A stretch of DNA of 64,000 nucleotides from OLB16 sp964422415 (GCA_964422415.1 CAYRBI010000008.1:1-64000), one strand, 5' to 3'; positions 8,578 through 17,553 are shown, counted from the stretch's first letter. Numbers and translations: made by a program. Notes: generated from the letters alone by a model not told the origin.

Positions 8578-8843
8578 CCTCCCGGACAACAAAGAGGTTT
8601 CGTAAAGCATTCCGTGAACTCTCCCGAAATGTCCAGAAGGATGCACGAGAAGCCTATAGCCGCTTCCAGGAAGACCCTTTCTATCCAAGTTTACAGTTCA
8701 AACAAGTTCACACCTCCCTTCCAATATACTCAGCAAGGATAAATGAAGGATATCGTGCTGTGGGTATAATGGAGGGTTCTGAGATTGTTTGGTTCTGGAT
8801 TGGATCACATACCGATCACATTCATCTTTTAGGGCGAATATAA
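8574..8843 (+). CDS. RelE/ParE-superfamily toxin
   Basis: An 89-residue basic protein with the RelE/ParE layout: two N-terminal helices (RKAFRELSRNVQKDAREAYSRF), then strands SLQFKQVH, YSARINEGYRAVG and EIVWFWIGSHTDHIHLL. The R-x-N-x-x-YRAVG and W-I-G-x-H-x-D-H features are typical of the RelE/YoeB/ParE family. These proteins either cleave mRNA on ribosomes or inhibit gyrase; the sequence does not decide which. It starts within the stop codon of the antitoxin gene. An 8-bp inverted repeat TATAAGGA/TCCTTATA (8839-8846, 8874-8881) brackets its 3' end. Confidence 0.83.
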   Translation: MTSRTTKRFRKAFRELSRNVQKDAREAYSRFQEDPFYPSLQFKQVHTSLPIYSARINEGYRAVGIMEGSEIVWFWIGSHTDHIHLLGRI

Positions 8844-8990
8844 GGAGATGTCTGTTTACCCCAGAAAGAGAGATCCTTATAGCCGTAGATCAAGTCCTCT
8901 CACCCACTGTATGTTCCTATCCCCCCATTTTCCGTTATCATTCCATCCATTGAGTTTATTTACCGATAAGCCAAGGAGTCATCCAACAAG

Positions 8991-9329
8991 ATGAAAATGG
9001 TGGTGGCAATCATCCGTCCCAATAAGCTGGATGAAGTCAAGAAGGCGCTCGAGGACGAGGGGATCCGTGGAATCACCATCGCGGAAGTACGCGGGCATGG
9101 ACGTCAGAAGGGACACACTGAGCTCTTTCGTGGGAAAGAATACTTCGTGGACCTGATCCCCAAGACACGGATCGAAATGGCCACCCCCGATGAGCATGTG
9201 GAGGGTGTCATCGAGGCCATCCTCAAGTCCTCGCGGACAGGGGAAGTGGGCGATGGCAAGATCTTCATCATTCCGATGGAGAATGCCTATCGTATCCGGA
9301 CTGGGGAGGTCGGAGTAGAAGCACTTTGA
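8991..9329 (+). CDS. glnB: Nitrogen regulatory protein PII
   Basis: A 112-residue trimeric signal protein that reads 2-oxoglutarate and ATP/ADP and controls nitrogen assimilation targets. The T-loop region RGHGRQKGHTELFRGKEY keeps Gln39 (2-oxoglutarate/Mg binding) and Tyr51 (the uridylylation site in E. coli); Tyr46 of E. coli GlnB is Phe here. The B-loop and C-loop signatures TGEVGDGKIFI and RIRTGE are intact. It stands alone, without amtB or glnA next to it, so GlnB versus GlnK cannot be settled. No sigma-54 promoter is obvious upstream. Confidence 0.95.
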   Translation: MKMVVAIIRPNKLDEVKKALEDEGIRGITIAEVRGHGRQKGHTELFRGKEYFVDLIPKTRIEMATPDEHVEGVIEAILKSSRTGEVGDGKIFIIPMENAYRIRTGEVGVEAL

Positions 9330-9477
9330 AATCCTGTTCCCATTCAATCCTCCAGTGGGGAGAGTTTCATCCTCTTTCTGCCTCAGCCAATCGAGACTAG
9401 ACTAAACGGTAACGAGGAGTGGCCGGTGCGAATGGGTACCGGTCTACTCATCCTTGTGTCCTGAAAGGAAGTTTTCC

Positions 9478-11373
9478 ATGAGTACAAACGGCAACGGAGC
9501 CCCAGATGGACCGTCGCGCTCCGCCCTCGAACATATTAATTTCGGTGGTCATTTTCCCAACTCACGCAAGGTGTATATCCAGGGACACCTTTTCCCGGAC
9601 GTGAAGGTCCCCATGCGCGAGATTACCCTCTCACCGACACACTCGATGACTCCAGGAACACCGGATGAGATCAACCCGCCGGTGGTCGTGTATGACACCA
9701 GCGGTCCTTACACCGATCCGGAGTATGTAGCTGATGTGCACAAGGGTCTGCCCAGGCTTCGTCAAGAATGGATCCTGTCCAGACGGGATACAGAGGAAAC
9801 CGGAGCACGCGGGAATCGCACTGGCGCTGATTTTGAACGTTTCCCGGGGCTGGAGAGAAAACCCCTTCGCGCCAAGCCAGGCCGGTGTGTTACACAGATG
9901 CACTATGCCCGTATGGGCATCATCACCCCGGAGATGGAGTATATCTCCATCCGCGAGAACCAGATGCGCGAGGAGATGCTGGAGCGGATGGCTCAAGCGG
10001 GCGTGCCCATGCGTCCCCAGCATCCCGGCCAGGCCTGGGGGGCAAGTATTCCCGCGGTGATCACCCCGGAGTTTGTACGCGATGAGGTGGCACGTGGACG
10101 TGCCATCATCCCAGCCAATATCAACCACCCCGAAGCCGAACCGATGATCATCGGACGCAACTTCCTGGTGAAGATCAACTCCAACATTGGAAACTCGGCC
10201 ACCACCTCCAGTATCGAGGAGGAGGTCGAGAAGATGATGTGGTCGGTATTGTGGGGCGCGGACACGGTTATGGATCTCTCGACGGGAAAGAGCATCCATG
10301 AAACCCGTGAGTGGATCCTGCGCAACTCACCTGTACCCATCGGCACTGTCCCCATCTACCAGGCTCTCGAAAAGGTCGATGGGAAACCAGAGGAACTGAA
10401 CTGGGAGGTCTTCAAGGAGACCTTGATCGAGCAGGCGGAGCAGGGGGTGGATTACTACACAATCCACGCCGGAGTGCTCTTGCGTTATGTCCCCCTCACC
10501 GCGAACCGCGCCACGGGGATTGTCTCACGCGGTGGTTCAATCATGGCCAAGTGGTGCCTGGCCCATCATGAAGAAAACTTCCTCTATACCCATTGGCGGG
10601 AGATCTGTGAGATCTGCGCGGCCTATGACATTGGATTCTCGATCGGCGATGGATTGCGTCCCGGTTCCATCGCCGATGCCAATGACGAGGCCCAGTACGC
10701 GGAACTCTATACCCAGGGCGAACTGACCCGCATCGCTTGGGAGTATGATGTCCAGGTCATGAACGAAGGTCCGGGGCATGTCCCGATGCATATGATCCAA
10801 GACAACATGGCCAAGCAGCTGGAATGGTGTGGTGAAGCGCCTTTCTACACCCTGGGGCCGCTGACCATCGATATCGCGCCGGGTTATGACCACCTCACCA
10901 GCGCCATCGGCGCGGCCATGATCGGCTGGTATGGCACCGCGATGCTGTGCTATGTGACCCCCAAGGAACACCTTGGATTGCCCAACAAGGAGGATGTCAA
11001 GGCGGGGGTGATCGCCTACAAGATCGCGGCCCATGCGGCCGACCTCGCCAAGGGGCACCCTGGCGCGCAGCTACGGGATGACGCGCTCTCCAAGGCACGT
11101 TTCGAGTTCCGTTGGGAAGACCAGTTCAACCTCTCGCTGGATCCCCCTACCGCGCGGAGTTACCACGACGCCACCCTGCCTGCTCAGACGGCCAAACTCT
11201 CGCACTTCTGCTCGATGTGCGGGCCGCATTTCTGTGCGATGAAGATCACCCAGGATGTACGCGACTACGCCGCCCAGAAGGGCCTTGCGGAGGATGCCGC
11301 ACTCAAGGCGGGGCTTGCTGAGAAGGCGCAGGAGTTTTCCTCCAAGGGGGGAGAGGTGTATTCGAAAGTGTAA
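9478..11373 (+). CDS. thiC: Phosphomethylpyrimidine synthase ThiC
   Basis: A radical-SAM enzyme that rearranges aminoimidazole ribotide into HMP-phosphate, the pyrimidine half of thiamine. The 631-residue product matches the short bacterial ThiC form. Conserved stretches include MHYARMGIITPEMEYI, ANINHPEAEPMIIGRNFLVKIN, NEGPGHVPMHMIQDNM, LTIDIAPGYDHLTSAIG and the C-terminal cluster motif CSMCGPHFCAMK (CxxCxxxxC). ATG 9478 (MSTNGNG) is chosen since it follows AAAGGAAG and the in-frame extension to 9454 adds only unconserved residues. The leader lacks the TPP-riboswitch elements; it has only a short GGCCGGT/ACCGGTC hairpin near 9421-9444. No other thi gene is in the window. Confidence 0.97.
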   Translation: MSTNGNGAPDGPSRSALEHINFGGHFPNSRKVYIQGHLFPDVKVPMREITLSPTHSMTPGTPDEINPPVVVYDTSGPYTDPEYVADVHKGLPRLRQEWILSRRDTEETGARGNRTGADFERFPGLERKPLRAKPGRCVTQMHYARMGIITPEMEYISIRENQMREEMLERMAQAGVPMRPQHPGQAWGASIPAVITPEFVRDEVARGRAIIPANINHPEAEPMIIGRNFLVKINSNIGNSATTSSIEEEVEKMMWSVLWGADTVMDLSTGKSIHETREWILRNSPVPIGTVPIYQALEKVDGKPEELNWEVFKETLIEQAEQGVDYYTIHAGVLLRYVPLTANRATGIVSRGGSIMAKWCLAHHEENFLYTHWREICEICAAYDIGFSIGDGLRPGSIADANDEAQYAELYTQGELTRIAWEYDVQVMNEGPGHVPMHMIQDNMAKQLEWCGEAPFYTLGPLTIDIAPGYDHLTSAIGAAMIGWYGTAMLCYVTPKEHLGLPNKEDVKAGVIAYKIAAHAADLAKGHPGAQLRDDALSKARFEFRWEDQFNLSLDPPTARSYHDATLPAQTAKLSHFCSMCGPHFCAMKITQDVRDYAAQKGLAEDAALKAGLAEKAQEFSSKGGEVYSKV

Positions 11374-11382
11374 AATGACACG

Positions 11383-11616
11383 ATGGAGGAAATCCTTCGC
11401 ATTCTCTTTGGTGGATTAGCCGTCTTCTGCCTCTGGTGGTGGGCTAACCATATTCCACTGACAAAGAGTGAGAAGTGGTACTATCAGAAGATCCATGGCA
11501 GGGATGAGGATCAAGCAGATAGTCTCAGACAGAGGGGTGCTGTTATCTTGGCTCTTGTATTTGCGGGTATGGTCCTCTTGAAGGTCACCAGTCTGGTATT
11601 GGGGTTGGATTTCTGA
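11383..11616 (+). CDS. Small two-helix membrane protein
   Basis: A 77-residue protein with two hydrophobic segments (about 5-22, ILRILFGGLAVFCLWWWA, and about 52-73, AVILALVFAGMVLLKVTSLVL) joined by a charged loop. It follows thiC by 9 bases and is probably translated from the same message. I recognise no family. It could be an accessory of thiamine metabolism, but only proximity suggests that. Confidence 0.5.
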   Translation: MEEILRILFGGLAVFCLWWWANHIPLTKSEKWYYQKIHGRDEDQADSLRQRGAVILALVFAGMVLLKVTSLVLGLDF

Positions 11617-11978
11617 ATAGTTGCTCACAGGGGGGTTGATCACACTCCTCGGTGAGGGAAACCCCACCCTGGCCATCATCAGCTCACATCAACTAGCCCA
11701 CGAGTTCAACTCGTGGAGAAGCTGCTCCCAAACATCTATCCCCAGAGAGAACAACCTCAGGGGCACTCTGTTCAGCCCCTCCAACCCGCATCTCCAGGAT
11801 TCCTTTTCAACAGGTAGTTGAATGCCAGATGAAGGTCCGATACGATGGACCCTATGAATTGAGTCCTGGGAGGGGAGTGTCTCCCCGCAGGCGTTTGTTT
11901 TCAAACCGCGAATAGGCTTTCAAGCGGCAATCCACTTTCGACCCATGGACTGATGGGCGCTCACAAAGGAGAGCAAAC
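11617..11978. other. Intergenic region before pspA
   Basis: No gene is supported in these 362 bases. It contains a palindrome, CCACGAGTT-C-AACTCGTGG (11698-11716). Its right half, GAGTTCAACTCGTGG, recurs inside the hybrid kinase gene near 28571. A GGGGAG..CTCCCC hairpin lies near 11870-11885. The pspA RBS AAGGAG lies at the end. No convincing sigma-54 promoter (TGGCAC-N5-TTGC) was found, although one drives psp operons in enterobacteria. Confidence 0.5.
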
Positions 11979-12764
11979 ATGGTCGGGAAGCTCTGGAAGG
12001 CCCTGATGGGCCAAATCAACAAGCTGGCCAATTTCTTCTGGCAAGCTGATCCCATCGCACAGATGCAGTTGGAATATGATAATGCGGTCGAACAGCTCAA
12101 AGACGGCCGGACTGGGTTGGAGCAGTACCGTGCCCTAGTTGAACGGGTGACCCGTCAGGTCAAGGGCAATGAAAGCCGCGTGGCTGATCTGACCGCGCAG
12201 GTCAAGTCCTATCTCAAGATCAATGACCGCGCGACAGCGGGCAAGTTCGCAATGGAACTCCAAAAGGCTCAAAGCGAACTCAAGGAGAACCTGGAACAAC
12301 TGACTCTCCACGAGACCAGTTACCAGAATAATCTCACTAAAATTCAGCACGCGACCAGCAAACTCAATGATGTCCAAACTAAGATCAAGCGTTACGATGC
12401 CGAGCTCAAGATGAGTGCCGCCGAAGCGGAGATGGCCAAACTCGCCCAAAGCTTCGATTTCGATGTTTCCACCGATTTTGGTGAACTCGAGAACATTATC
12501 CAGAGCAAGATCGACATGAACCGCGCCAAGGTGCGTGTGGCGGGTGATCTTTCTCATGAAGGTATCGCGGAGATCGAGGCCGAACAACGCAAGGAAGCCT
12601 CACAGGCTGAGGATTTACTCCAACAGTTCGAGGTGGATATGGGATTGAAGACCCCCGAGACCGCCAATGTGCAACAACAGGAGAAGTCCCTCGGCGCCAC
12701 AGCTGACGCCACCACCGACCGTGAGAACGCTTTGAAGGATGTGGAAAAGCAACTGGGGGCATAA
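11979..12764 (+). CDS. pspA: PspA/IM30 family envelope-stress protein
   Basis: A 261-residue ESCRT-III-like membrane-binding protein that assembles on stressed inner membrane and limits ion leakage. It begins with the amphipathic helix region (MVGKLWKALMGQINKLANFF), then long coiled coils (about 40-185) with heptads typical of PspA, such as YDNAVEQLKDGRTGLEQYRALVE and ELQKAQSELKENLEQL. The C-terminal 60 residues diverge and are Gln/Ala/Thr rich. The start follows AAGGAG. It heads a same-strand block with a tethered binding protein, ABC permease and ATPase, a coiled-coil membrane protein and an AAA+ ATPase. That context suggests a dedicated membrane-remodelling function rather than the enterobacterial pspABCDE regulon. 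Confidence 0.9.
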   Translation: MVGKLWKALMGQINKLANFFWQADPIAQMQLEYDNAVEQLKDGRTGLEQYRALVERVTRQVKGNESRVADLTAQVKSYLKINDRATAGKFAMELQKAQSELKENLEQLTLHETSYQNNLTKIQHATSKLNDVQTKIKRYDAELKMSAAEAEMAKLAQSFDFDVSTDFGELENIIQSKIDMNRAKVRVAGDLSHEGIAEIEAEQRKEASQAEDLLQQFEVDMGLKTPETANVQQQEKSLGATADATTDRENALKDVEKQLGA

Positions 12765-12796
12765 CAGCCCATACGCTTATGGGTATAGTAGGGAAC

Positions 12797-12872
12797 TCCC
12801 GCTTGCGCGGGATGGAAATGCCCAGATGACATCATCACCCCATCCTCTCCCCCACGAGGGGGAGGGGATGGG
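12797..12872. repeat. Two small palindromes in the pspA-SBP gap
   Basis: TCCCGC-TTGC-GCGGGA (12797-12812) resembles the core of the 26-bp repeat described at 35551. It is followed by a C-rich/G-rich palindrome (12839-12853 with 12858-12872) of the CCATCCTCTCCCCC / GGGGGAGGGGATGG type, related to those at 4273 and 57122. Both may weaken read-through from pspA into the downstream operon. Confidence 0.6.
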
Positions 12873-12903
12873 TGGGTTGTGAAGCGATCCAGATCTGAAC
12901 CAT

Positions 12904-12929
12904 GGATTCCCGCTTGTGAGGGAATGACG
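12904..12929 (+). repeat. Eroded copy of the 26-bp palindromic repeat
   Basis: GGATTCCCGC...GGGAATGACG keeps both arms of the element found perfectly at 35551-35576. Only the six central bases differ (20 of 26 identical). Confidence 0.65.
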
Positions 12930-12952
12930 TTTTTTCAAGGAGGAGCAATCCA

Positions 12953-14755
12953 ATGGCGGATGAACGCATCGGGGGAGGCCCCAAACCGAGTTTCTATATT
13001 GTCCTATTCCTGGTGGTCATCGGCTTGGCGGCTTATGGCCTACGGGATTTCATCTTTCCGAAGGGCGGACAGCAACCACGCCCCGTGGCCCCATTAACCA
13101 CCGAGGATCTCCAGAAGGCCGCGCAACCAGCGCAACCGAGCGAGCCGGTCACGGCAGACAAGGGGAGTGCCCCCGAGGCCCCCGATACCACACCGCTCAC
13201 CACGGTCAAGGAGTACTCCTATGTTCCCAGCGAGAAACTCCCGCCGGTGAGCGGAGTCTCGAACTATGCCCCCTTGGCTGACCGGACTGTCAAGTTCTCG
13301 CTTAATGTCTGGGCGGGCTGGGCGCCGATCATTCTCTTCAATGAGGGCAAGGGGCCCGGCAAGTTGTGGAAATCTCCCAGCGGCCAGGACTTCAAGGTCG
13401 AGTTGATGCTGATTGATGATCCCGTGGCCATGCGTGATGCTTACGCCGCTGGCCAGGTTCATATCGGTTGGGGCACACTCGACATGGTCCCGCTCTTCAT
13501 GGAGGAACTCCAGAAGGATAGCCGCATCCAACCGCGTGTCTTCCAACAAGTGGACTGGTCAAACGGGGGTGATGGCATCGTCATCCGCCGTTCCCACTGT
13601 AAGGATCCGCAGCATCCCTCCATCGCTGACCTGCGTGGGAAGAAGGTGGCATTGGCGCAAAACTCACCCAGCCAGTTCTTCGTGTTAAATGCCCTGATCA
13701 GTGGTGGGGTCCAACCCGCGGAGGTGACCTTTTTATATACTGGTGATGCCTTCCAGGCCGCTGCGGCCTTTAATTCCGATCCGAGTGTCGCCGCCTGTGT
13801 CAGCTGGGCTCCCGACATCTACAACCTGACCAAGATCCAGGATAACCACCTGCTGGTCACCACCGCCACCGCCAACAAGTTGATTGCTGATGTTTGGTAT
13901 GCCCGCGCGGACTTCGCCAAAGACCATCCCGACATCTGCGAGGGCTTAGTACGCGGTATCTTCGAGGGCATGGAGCAGATGAAGACCGACGAGGGCCGTC
14001 AGAAGGCCGCCGGCTTCATGGCCAAGATGTATAACATGCCGGCCACTGACTGCATGGGGATGCTCGGTGACGCGCACTCGACCAACTACGCCGAGAACCG
14101 CGACTTCTTCATGAACCAGAATAATCCCACCAACTTCGAACGCACGTGGGATACCGCCAATTACCTCTACCGCCACATCGGCAAGATCTCGAATCCTGCC
14201 TCCTTTGACACAGTGATGGACTTCTCGGTTCTCCAGAAACTGGCCAGCGAACCGCAGTTCGCTAGTAGCAAGAACGAATACCAGGTTCAATTCACTCCCA
14301 AGACAGTCCAAAGCATCAAGGCCGAAAGCGGTGAAATCCTGACCAAGGTGGTCACCATTCACTTCTACCCCAACAGTTACGACCTGTTCAAGAAGGTGAT
14401 CGAGAACGTAGACGGGAAAGATGTCGAGAAGCTCTATGATCCCAACGCTGACTTCGTGCTGGAGGAGATCGGGAAGCTGGCGGGGCAGTATGGCGCGGCG
14501 CGGATTGTTATCGAGGGCCATGCCGACAGTAGCATGAAGGGCAGCGTGCCCGCCGCCCTGGTCAAGGAGCTCTCCTCCAACCGCGCTAATGCGGTCAAGG
14601 AAGCGCTCATCAAGAAATTCACGATCCTCGATCCCAAGCAGTTCAGCGCCGTGGGCATGGGATGGGATGTTCCCGCCGATCCCTCGGACAAACAGAACCA
14701 GGCCAAGAACCGCCGTGTCGAAGTGAAAGTCTACCCCTTGGAGTCGGTCCAGTAG
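12953..14755 (+). CDS. Membrane-tethered ABC substrate-binding protein fused to OmpA domain
   Basis: A 600-residue inner-membrane-anchored periplasmic protein. One transmembrane helix (about 14-32) is not followed by a cleavage site. A Pro/Ala linker leads to an NMT1/TauA/SsuA-type binding domain (about 110-440: NVWAGWAPIILFNEG, GWGTLDMVPLF, LRGKKVALAQNSPSQFFVLNAL, WAPDIYNL). The C-terminal 140 residues are an OmpA/MotB peptidoglycan-binding domain (VIEGHADSS, LSSNRANAVKEAL, NRRVEVKVYP). Normal binding proteins are free or lipid-anchored and lack OmpA, so this one should bridge the importer and the cell wall. It is preceded by AAGGAGGAG and followed closely by permease and ATPase genes. Substrate unknown. 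Confidence 0.88.
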   Translation: MADERIGGGPKPSFYIVLFLVVIGLAAYGLRDFIFPKGGQQPRPVAPLTTEDLQKAAQPAQPSEPVTADKGSAPEAPDTTPLTTVKEYSYVPSEKLPPVSGVSNYAPLADRTVKFSLNVWAGWAPIILFNEGKGPGKLWKSPSGQDFKVELMLIDDPVAMRDAYAAGQVHIGWGTLDMVPLFMEELQKDSRIQPRVFQQVDWSNGGDGIVIRRSHCKDPQHPSIADLRGKKVALAQNSPSQFFVLNALISGGVQPAEVTFLYTGDAFQAAAAFNSDPSVAACVSWAPDIYNLTKIQDNHLLVTTATANKLIADVWYARADFAKDHPDICEGLVRGIFEGMEQMKTDEGRQKAAGFMAKMYNMPATDCMGMLGDAHSTNYAENRDFFMNQNNPTNFERTWDTANYLYRHIGKISNPASFDTVMDFSVLQKLASEPQFASSKNEYQVQFTPKTVQSIKAESGEILTKVVTIHFYPNSYDLFKKVIENVDGKDVEKLYDPNADFVLEEIGKLAGQYGAARIVIEGHADSSMKGSVPAALVKELSSNRANAVKEALIKKFTILDPKQFSAVGMGWDVPADPSDKQNQAKNRRVEVKVYPLESVQ

Positions 14756-14773
14756 ACCGGCCCCGGCGCGGAC

Positions 14774-15835
14774 ATGAATGGGGATACCACGCGAATGAAC
14801 GGGAGGGCGCTTTCTTCTCTGCGGGCTTACTGTAAGCGATGGGGCATTATCCGTGACCAGCCGGGGGCGCTGGAAAGCGCGCTGGCCTCTTTTGTGTGCA
14901 TCGGCTTGGTGGTGATGCTGTGGTATGTGCTAACCCGTGGACGCGCGGAAGAACGGACCATCGATCCGATTACCCTGCCCAGCTTAAGCGAGGCTTGGAG
15001 CTCCTTCCCACGCCTCTGGTTTGAGCGGGCGGTAGCCCGTAGCGCAATGTGGAGCCTGGGGAGAGTCCTGGGCGGATTCACGCTGGCCATCGCCATCGGT
15101 GTCCCACTGGGCGTGCTGGCCGGAACCTTTCTACGTTTGAACGCTTTTCTCCGGCCCATCTCCATCTTCGGACGGAACATTCCCATCGCCGCGCTGATTC
15201 CACTCACACTGATGTGGTTCGGTCTGGGCGAAACCCAGAAGGTGATGTTCATCTTCTTCGCCTCCGTGGCCTTCATCCTGTTTGACAGCACGGGGGCGGT
15301 TCAGAATGTCCCTGACAGCCACCTGGACGCCGCCTACACATTGGGGGCGCGAGTGGACTGGAGAAAGGGTTCCATCTACGCGGCCATCATCGGGCTGGTG
15401 TATGCAGTGGTCTTCCTCTGCGCGCACCTGATGCTCTCGCAACGTCCCGGTCCGGAGGACGCAGCGCTGTGGTCAGCCTGGTATAAACATCTGGCCTCGC
15501 TGACTCTCATCGGATTCCTGTTGGGCTTCACGCTGTGGTGTCCAATTCTGAGCGTTCAGGCACTCAGCAAGGTCCTCCTCCCGCTGGCTCTTCCAGATAT
15601 TGTCAACAGCCTGCGTCTGCTGTTCGGGCTGGCCTTCGGATACATCATGCTGGCCGAGGTCATCAACGCCGAGTATGGCCTGGGAGCGATCATCAACCTG
15701 AGCCAGCGCCAAGGCCCGCGTGAACACATCTACCTGGCACTCATCCTGATCGCGCTGCTGGCCTTTGCCATTGACCGTTGCATTCTGTCGCTGCAACGCT
15801 GGCTGTTTCCCTATTGCCAAGTAGGGGAGCATTGA
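14774..15835 (+). CDS. ABC transporter permease (SsuC/TauC-like) with interrupted EAA loop
   Basis: An inner-membrane subunit of 353 residues; SsuC/TauC/NrtB relatives have about 260. The N-terminal core (about 90-185) is typical (SLGRVLGGFTLAIAIGVPLG, IPIAALIPLTLMWFGLGE). The cytoplasmic EAA coupling motif starts normally at LDAAYTLGAR (184-193). Instead of continuing into the usual LP.ALP, about 70 residues with two hydrophobic stretches (203-222, 240-257) intervene before SKVLLPLALPDIVNSLRL (265-282). The rest is normal (LLFGLAFGYIMLAEVI). The insert may reshape the ATPase interface or dock a partner. The gene lies 18 bases after the binding protein gene and 1 base before the ATPase gene. 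Confidence 0.9.
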   Translation: MNGDTTRMNGRALSSLRAYCKRWGIIRDQPGALESALASFVCIGLVVMLWYVLTRGRAEERTIDPITLPSLSEAWSSFPRLWFERAVARSAMWSLGRVLGGFTLAIAIGVPLGVLAGTFLRLNAFLRPISIFGRNIPIAALIPLTLMWFGLGETQKVMFIFFASVAFILFDSTGAVQNVPDSHLDAAYTLGARVDWRKGSIYAAIIGLVYAVVFLCAHLMLSQRPGPEDAALWSAWYKHLASLTLIGFLLGFTLWCPILSVQALSKVLLPLALPDIVNSLRLLFGLAFGYIMLAEVINAEYGLGAIINLSQRQGPREHIYLALILIALLAFAIDRCILSLQRWLFPYCQVGEH

Positions 15836-15836
15836 G

Positions 15837-16700
15837 ATGCCCACTGCCCTGCCCTGTTCTTTGATTGATAGCCCACGCGCTCCGGTGATAGCCAGCGCAA
15901 AACCTATCATCGAATTCCGGAATGTAGCCAAGATGTATGGCCTGGGAACCCGGCGTGAGACGACGGTAATCCGTGATGTGAATTTCCTGGTCGAGGATCT
16001 CGAAGGGGTGGGAGAGTTTGTTGCCATGCTGGGGCCTAGTGGATGTGGCAAGAGCACCGTGCTGCGTCTCATCGCTGGTCTTCCACCCCAATTCCCAGCT
16101 TCGGCTGGCGAGGTTCTCTACCATGGCGAGACAGTCACCGGCCCTGGTATGGACCGTGGGATGGTCTTTCAAGACTACGCCTGCTTCGAGAACCGCACGG
16201 TCATCGATAATGTCGCTTTCGGCCTGGAATGCCGTGGTGTCTCCAAGAAGGAGCGCCATGAGCAAGCCCTCGAATGGATCGGCAAGGTGGGATTGAACCC
16301 CAGCAAGGACGCGTACAAATATCCGCATCAGCTCTCAGGCGGGATGCGCCAACGGGTCGCCATCGCACGGACATTAATATTAAAGCCACGGATCATCTTG
16401 ATGGATGAGCCCTTTGGCGCACTCGATCCGGCCACACGCCACAACATGCAGGATCTACTCGTCACGCTGTGGAAAGAGGTACAGGCCACAGTCTTCTTTG
16501 TCACCCATGATGTCAGCGAGGCGGTGTATCTGGGTGACCGGGTCTTCATCTTCAGCAATGCCCCCGGAACCATCCTGCAGCGCTTCTATGTCATGTCACC
16601 CGACCGGCCCTCACGGCAGATGATGCAGGAGAAAGCCTTCCTGGAGACTGTCTTCCACATCCGGAACATCCTGGACGAACTCGAAGAAGGTAGTAGCTGA
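15837..16700 (+). CDS. ABC transporter ATP-binding protein (SsuB/TauB-like)
   Basis: A 287-residue ATPase that powers the adjacent permease. All catalytic motifs are present: Walker A GPSGCGKST, Q-loop VFQDYACF, signature LSGGMRQRVAIARTL, Walker B ILMDEPFGALD and switch His in VTHDVSEAV. It belongs to the nitrate/sulfonate/taurine importer class. The N-terminal about 30 residues are extra and unconserved. It starts one base after the permease stop and ends one base before the next gene, so translation is probably coupled throughout. Confidence 0.95.
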   Translation: MPTALPCSLIDSPRAPVIASAKPIIEFRNVAKMYGLGTRRETTVIRDVNFLVEDLEGVGEFVAMLGPSGCGKSTVLRLIAGLPPQFPASAGEVLYHGETVTGPGMDRGMVFQDYACFENRTVIDNVAFGLECRGVSKKERHEQALEWIGKVGLNPSKDAYKYPHQLSGGMRQRVAIARTLILKPRIILMDEPFGALDPATRHNMQDLLVTLWKEVQATVFFVTHDVSEAVYLGDRVFIFSNAPGTILQRFYVMSPDRPSRQMMQEKAFLETVFHIRNILDELEEGSS

Positions 16701-16701
16701 C

Positions 16702-17547
16702 ATGCGTGCGCGTAGCGGCTTCGTCGATTACGTGAAGGCCGCCTTCCTGTGGCATTGGAACCTGTTAGCGGTGGGAGCGGGAGTAGTGCTGGCGGTGCTC
16801 TCGCGGCGCACCGATGTCGTTTTGCCACTTCTCGGCGCGGGTGAATTGCTGTACCTCGGCCTACTCACCACCCGTCCACGCTTTCAAAAGGCAATCGATG
16901 CGCGCCGGTTGGGTGGCGAGCTTTCTCCCCAAACGGATCCCAAAATCCTTGATAAGATTCAAGACCAGCTCCAACCCGAAGACTGGGCCCGTTTCGAGAA
17001 CCTCCGTAAGCGGTGCCTCGCCCTGAGCCGGATCGCCGAGCAGATCCGTGGCCCCCAGAATGCCGACACCACCCGCGTCCAGGACATGCAGACTGAATCG
17101 CTGGAACGACTGCTATGGATGTTCTTGAAACTCCTTTACAGCCAGGATGCCCTCAAGCGTTTCCTGCTGGCCACTAACCGCAATCAAATCCAGATCCAGA
17201 TCGCGGCTTGCGACAAGGAACTCCAGGAGGCCACCAGCAATAAACGCAGCGACAAGTTGCTCCGTTCCCTGGAGGACAAACTCGACACCCTCAAACAGCG
17301 GTTATCCAATTTCGACCGCGCCGAGGAGAACCGTCAGATCCTCACCGCCGAGATCGACCGCATCGAACAAAAGGTCAACGCGATCAGCGAGCTGTCAGTC
17401 AGTTCACGTGACCCGGCGGATGTCTCCGCGCAGGTGGATGGCATCGCCGAGGGTGTCTCAGTCACCGAGGAGGCCATCCGTAAATTAGATGTCCCCCCGT
17501 TGTTTGAGACGGAGACCGCGCCACGATTCTTGAGTCAAAGCGAGTAA
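16702..17547 (+). CDS. Membrane-hairpin coiled-coil protein of the PspA/ABC operon
   Basis: A 281-residue protein of no family I can name. It has two adjacent hydrophobic helices (about 13-35 and 38-56, LLAVGAGVVLAVL and VVLPLLGAGELLYLGLL) with a very short turn between them. A long cytoplasmic helical region follows with strong coiled-coil heptads (about 155-240: DKELQEATSNKRSDKLLRSL, LDTLKQRLSNFDRAEENRQI). It lies between the transporter ATPase and the AAA+ ATPase, with gaps of 1 and 6 bases. It is a plausible membrane anchor or adaptor for PspA or the AAA+ protein; this is inference from topology and context. Confidence 0.65.
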   Translation: MRARSGFVDYVKAAFLWHWNLLAVGAGVVLAVLSRRTDVVLPLLGAGELLYLGLLTTRPRFQKAIDARRLGGELSPQTDPKILDKIQDQLQPEDWARFENLRKRCLALSRIAEQIRGPQNADTTRVQDMQTESLERLLWMFLKLLYSQDALKRFLLATNRNQIQIQIAACDKELQEATSNKRSDKLLRSLEDKLDTLKQRLSNFDRAEENRQILTAEIDRIEQKVNAISELSVSSRDPADVSAQVDGIAEGVSVTEEAIRKLDVPPLFETETAPRFLSQSE

Positions 17548-17553
17548 GCCACC

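Noticed and set aside
9330..9477. TPP riboswitch upstream of thiC
   Set aside because: The conserved CTGAGA and ACCTGA-type cores are absent; only a short 7-bp hairpin is present.
11940..11978. Sigma-54 promoter for pspA
   Set aside because: A GG-N10-GC spacing occurs (TGGACTGATGGGCGCT), but the surrounding consensus is too poor.
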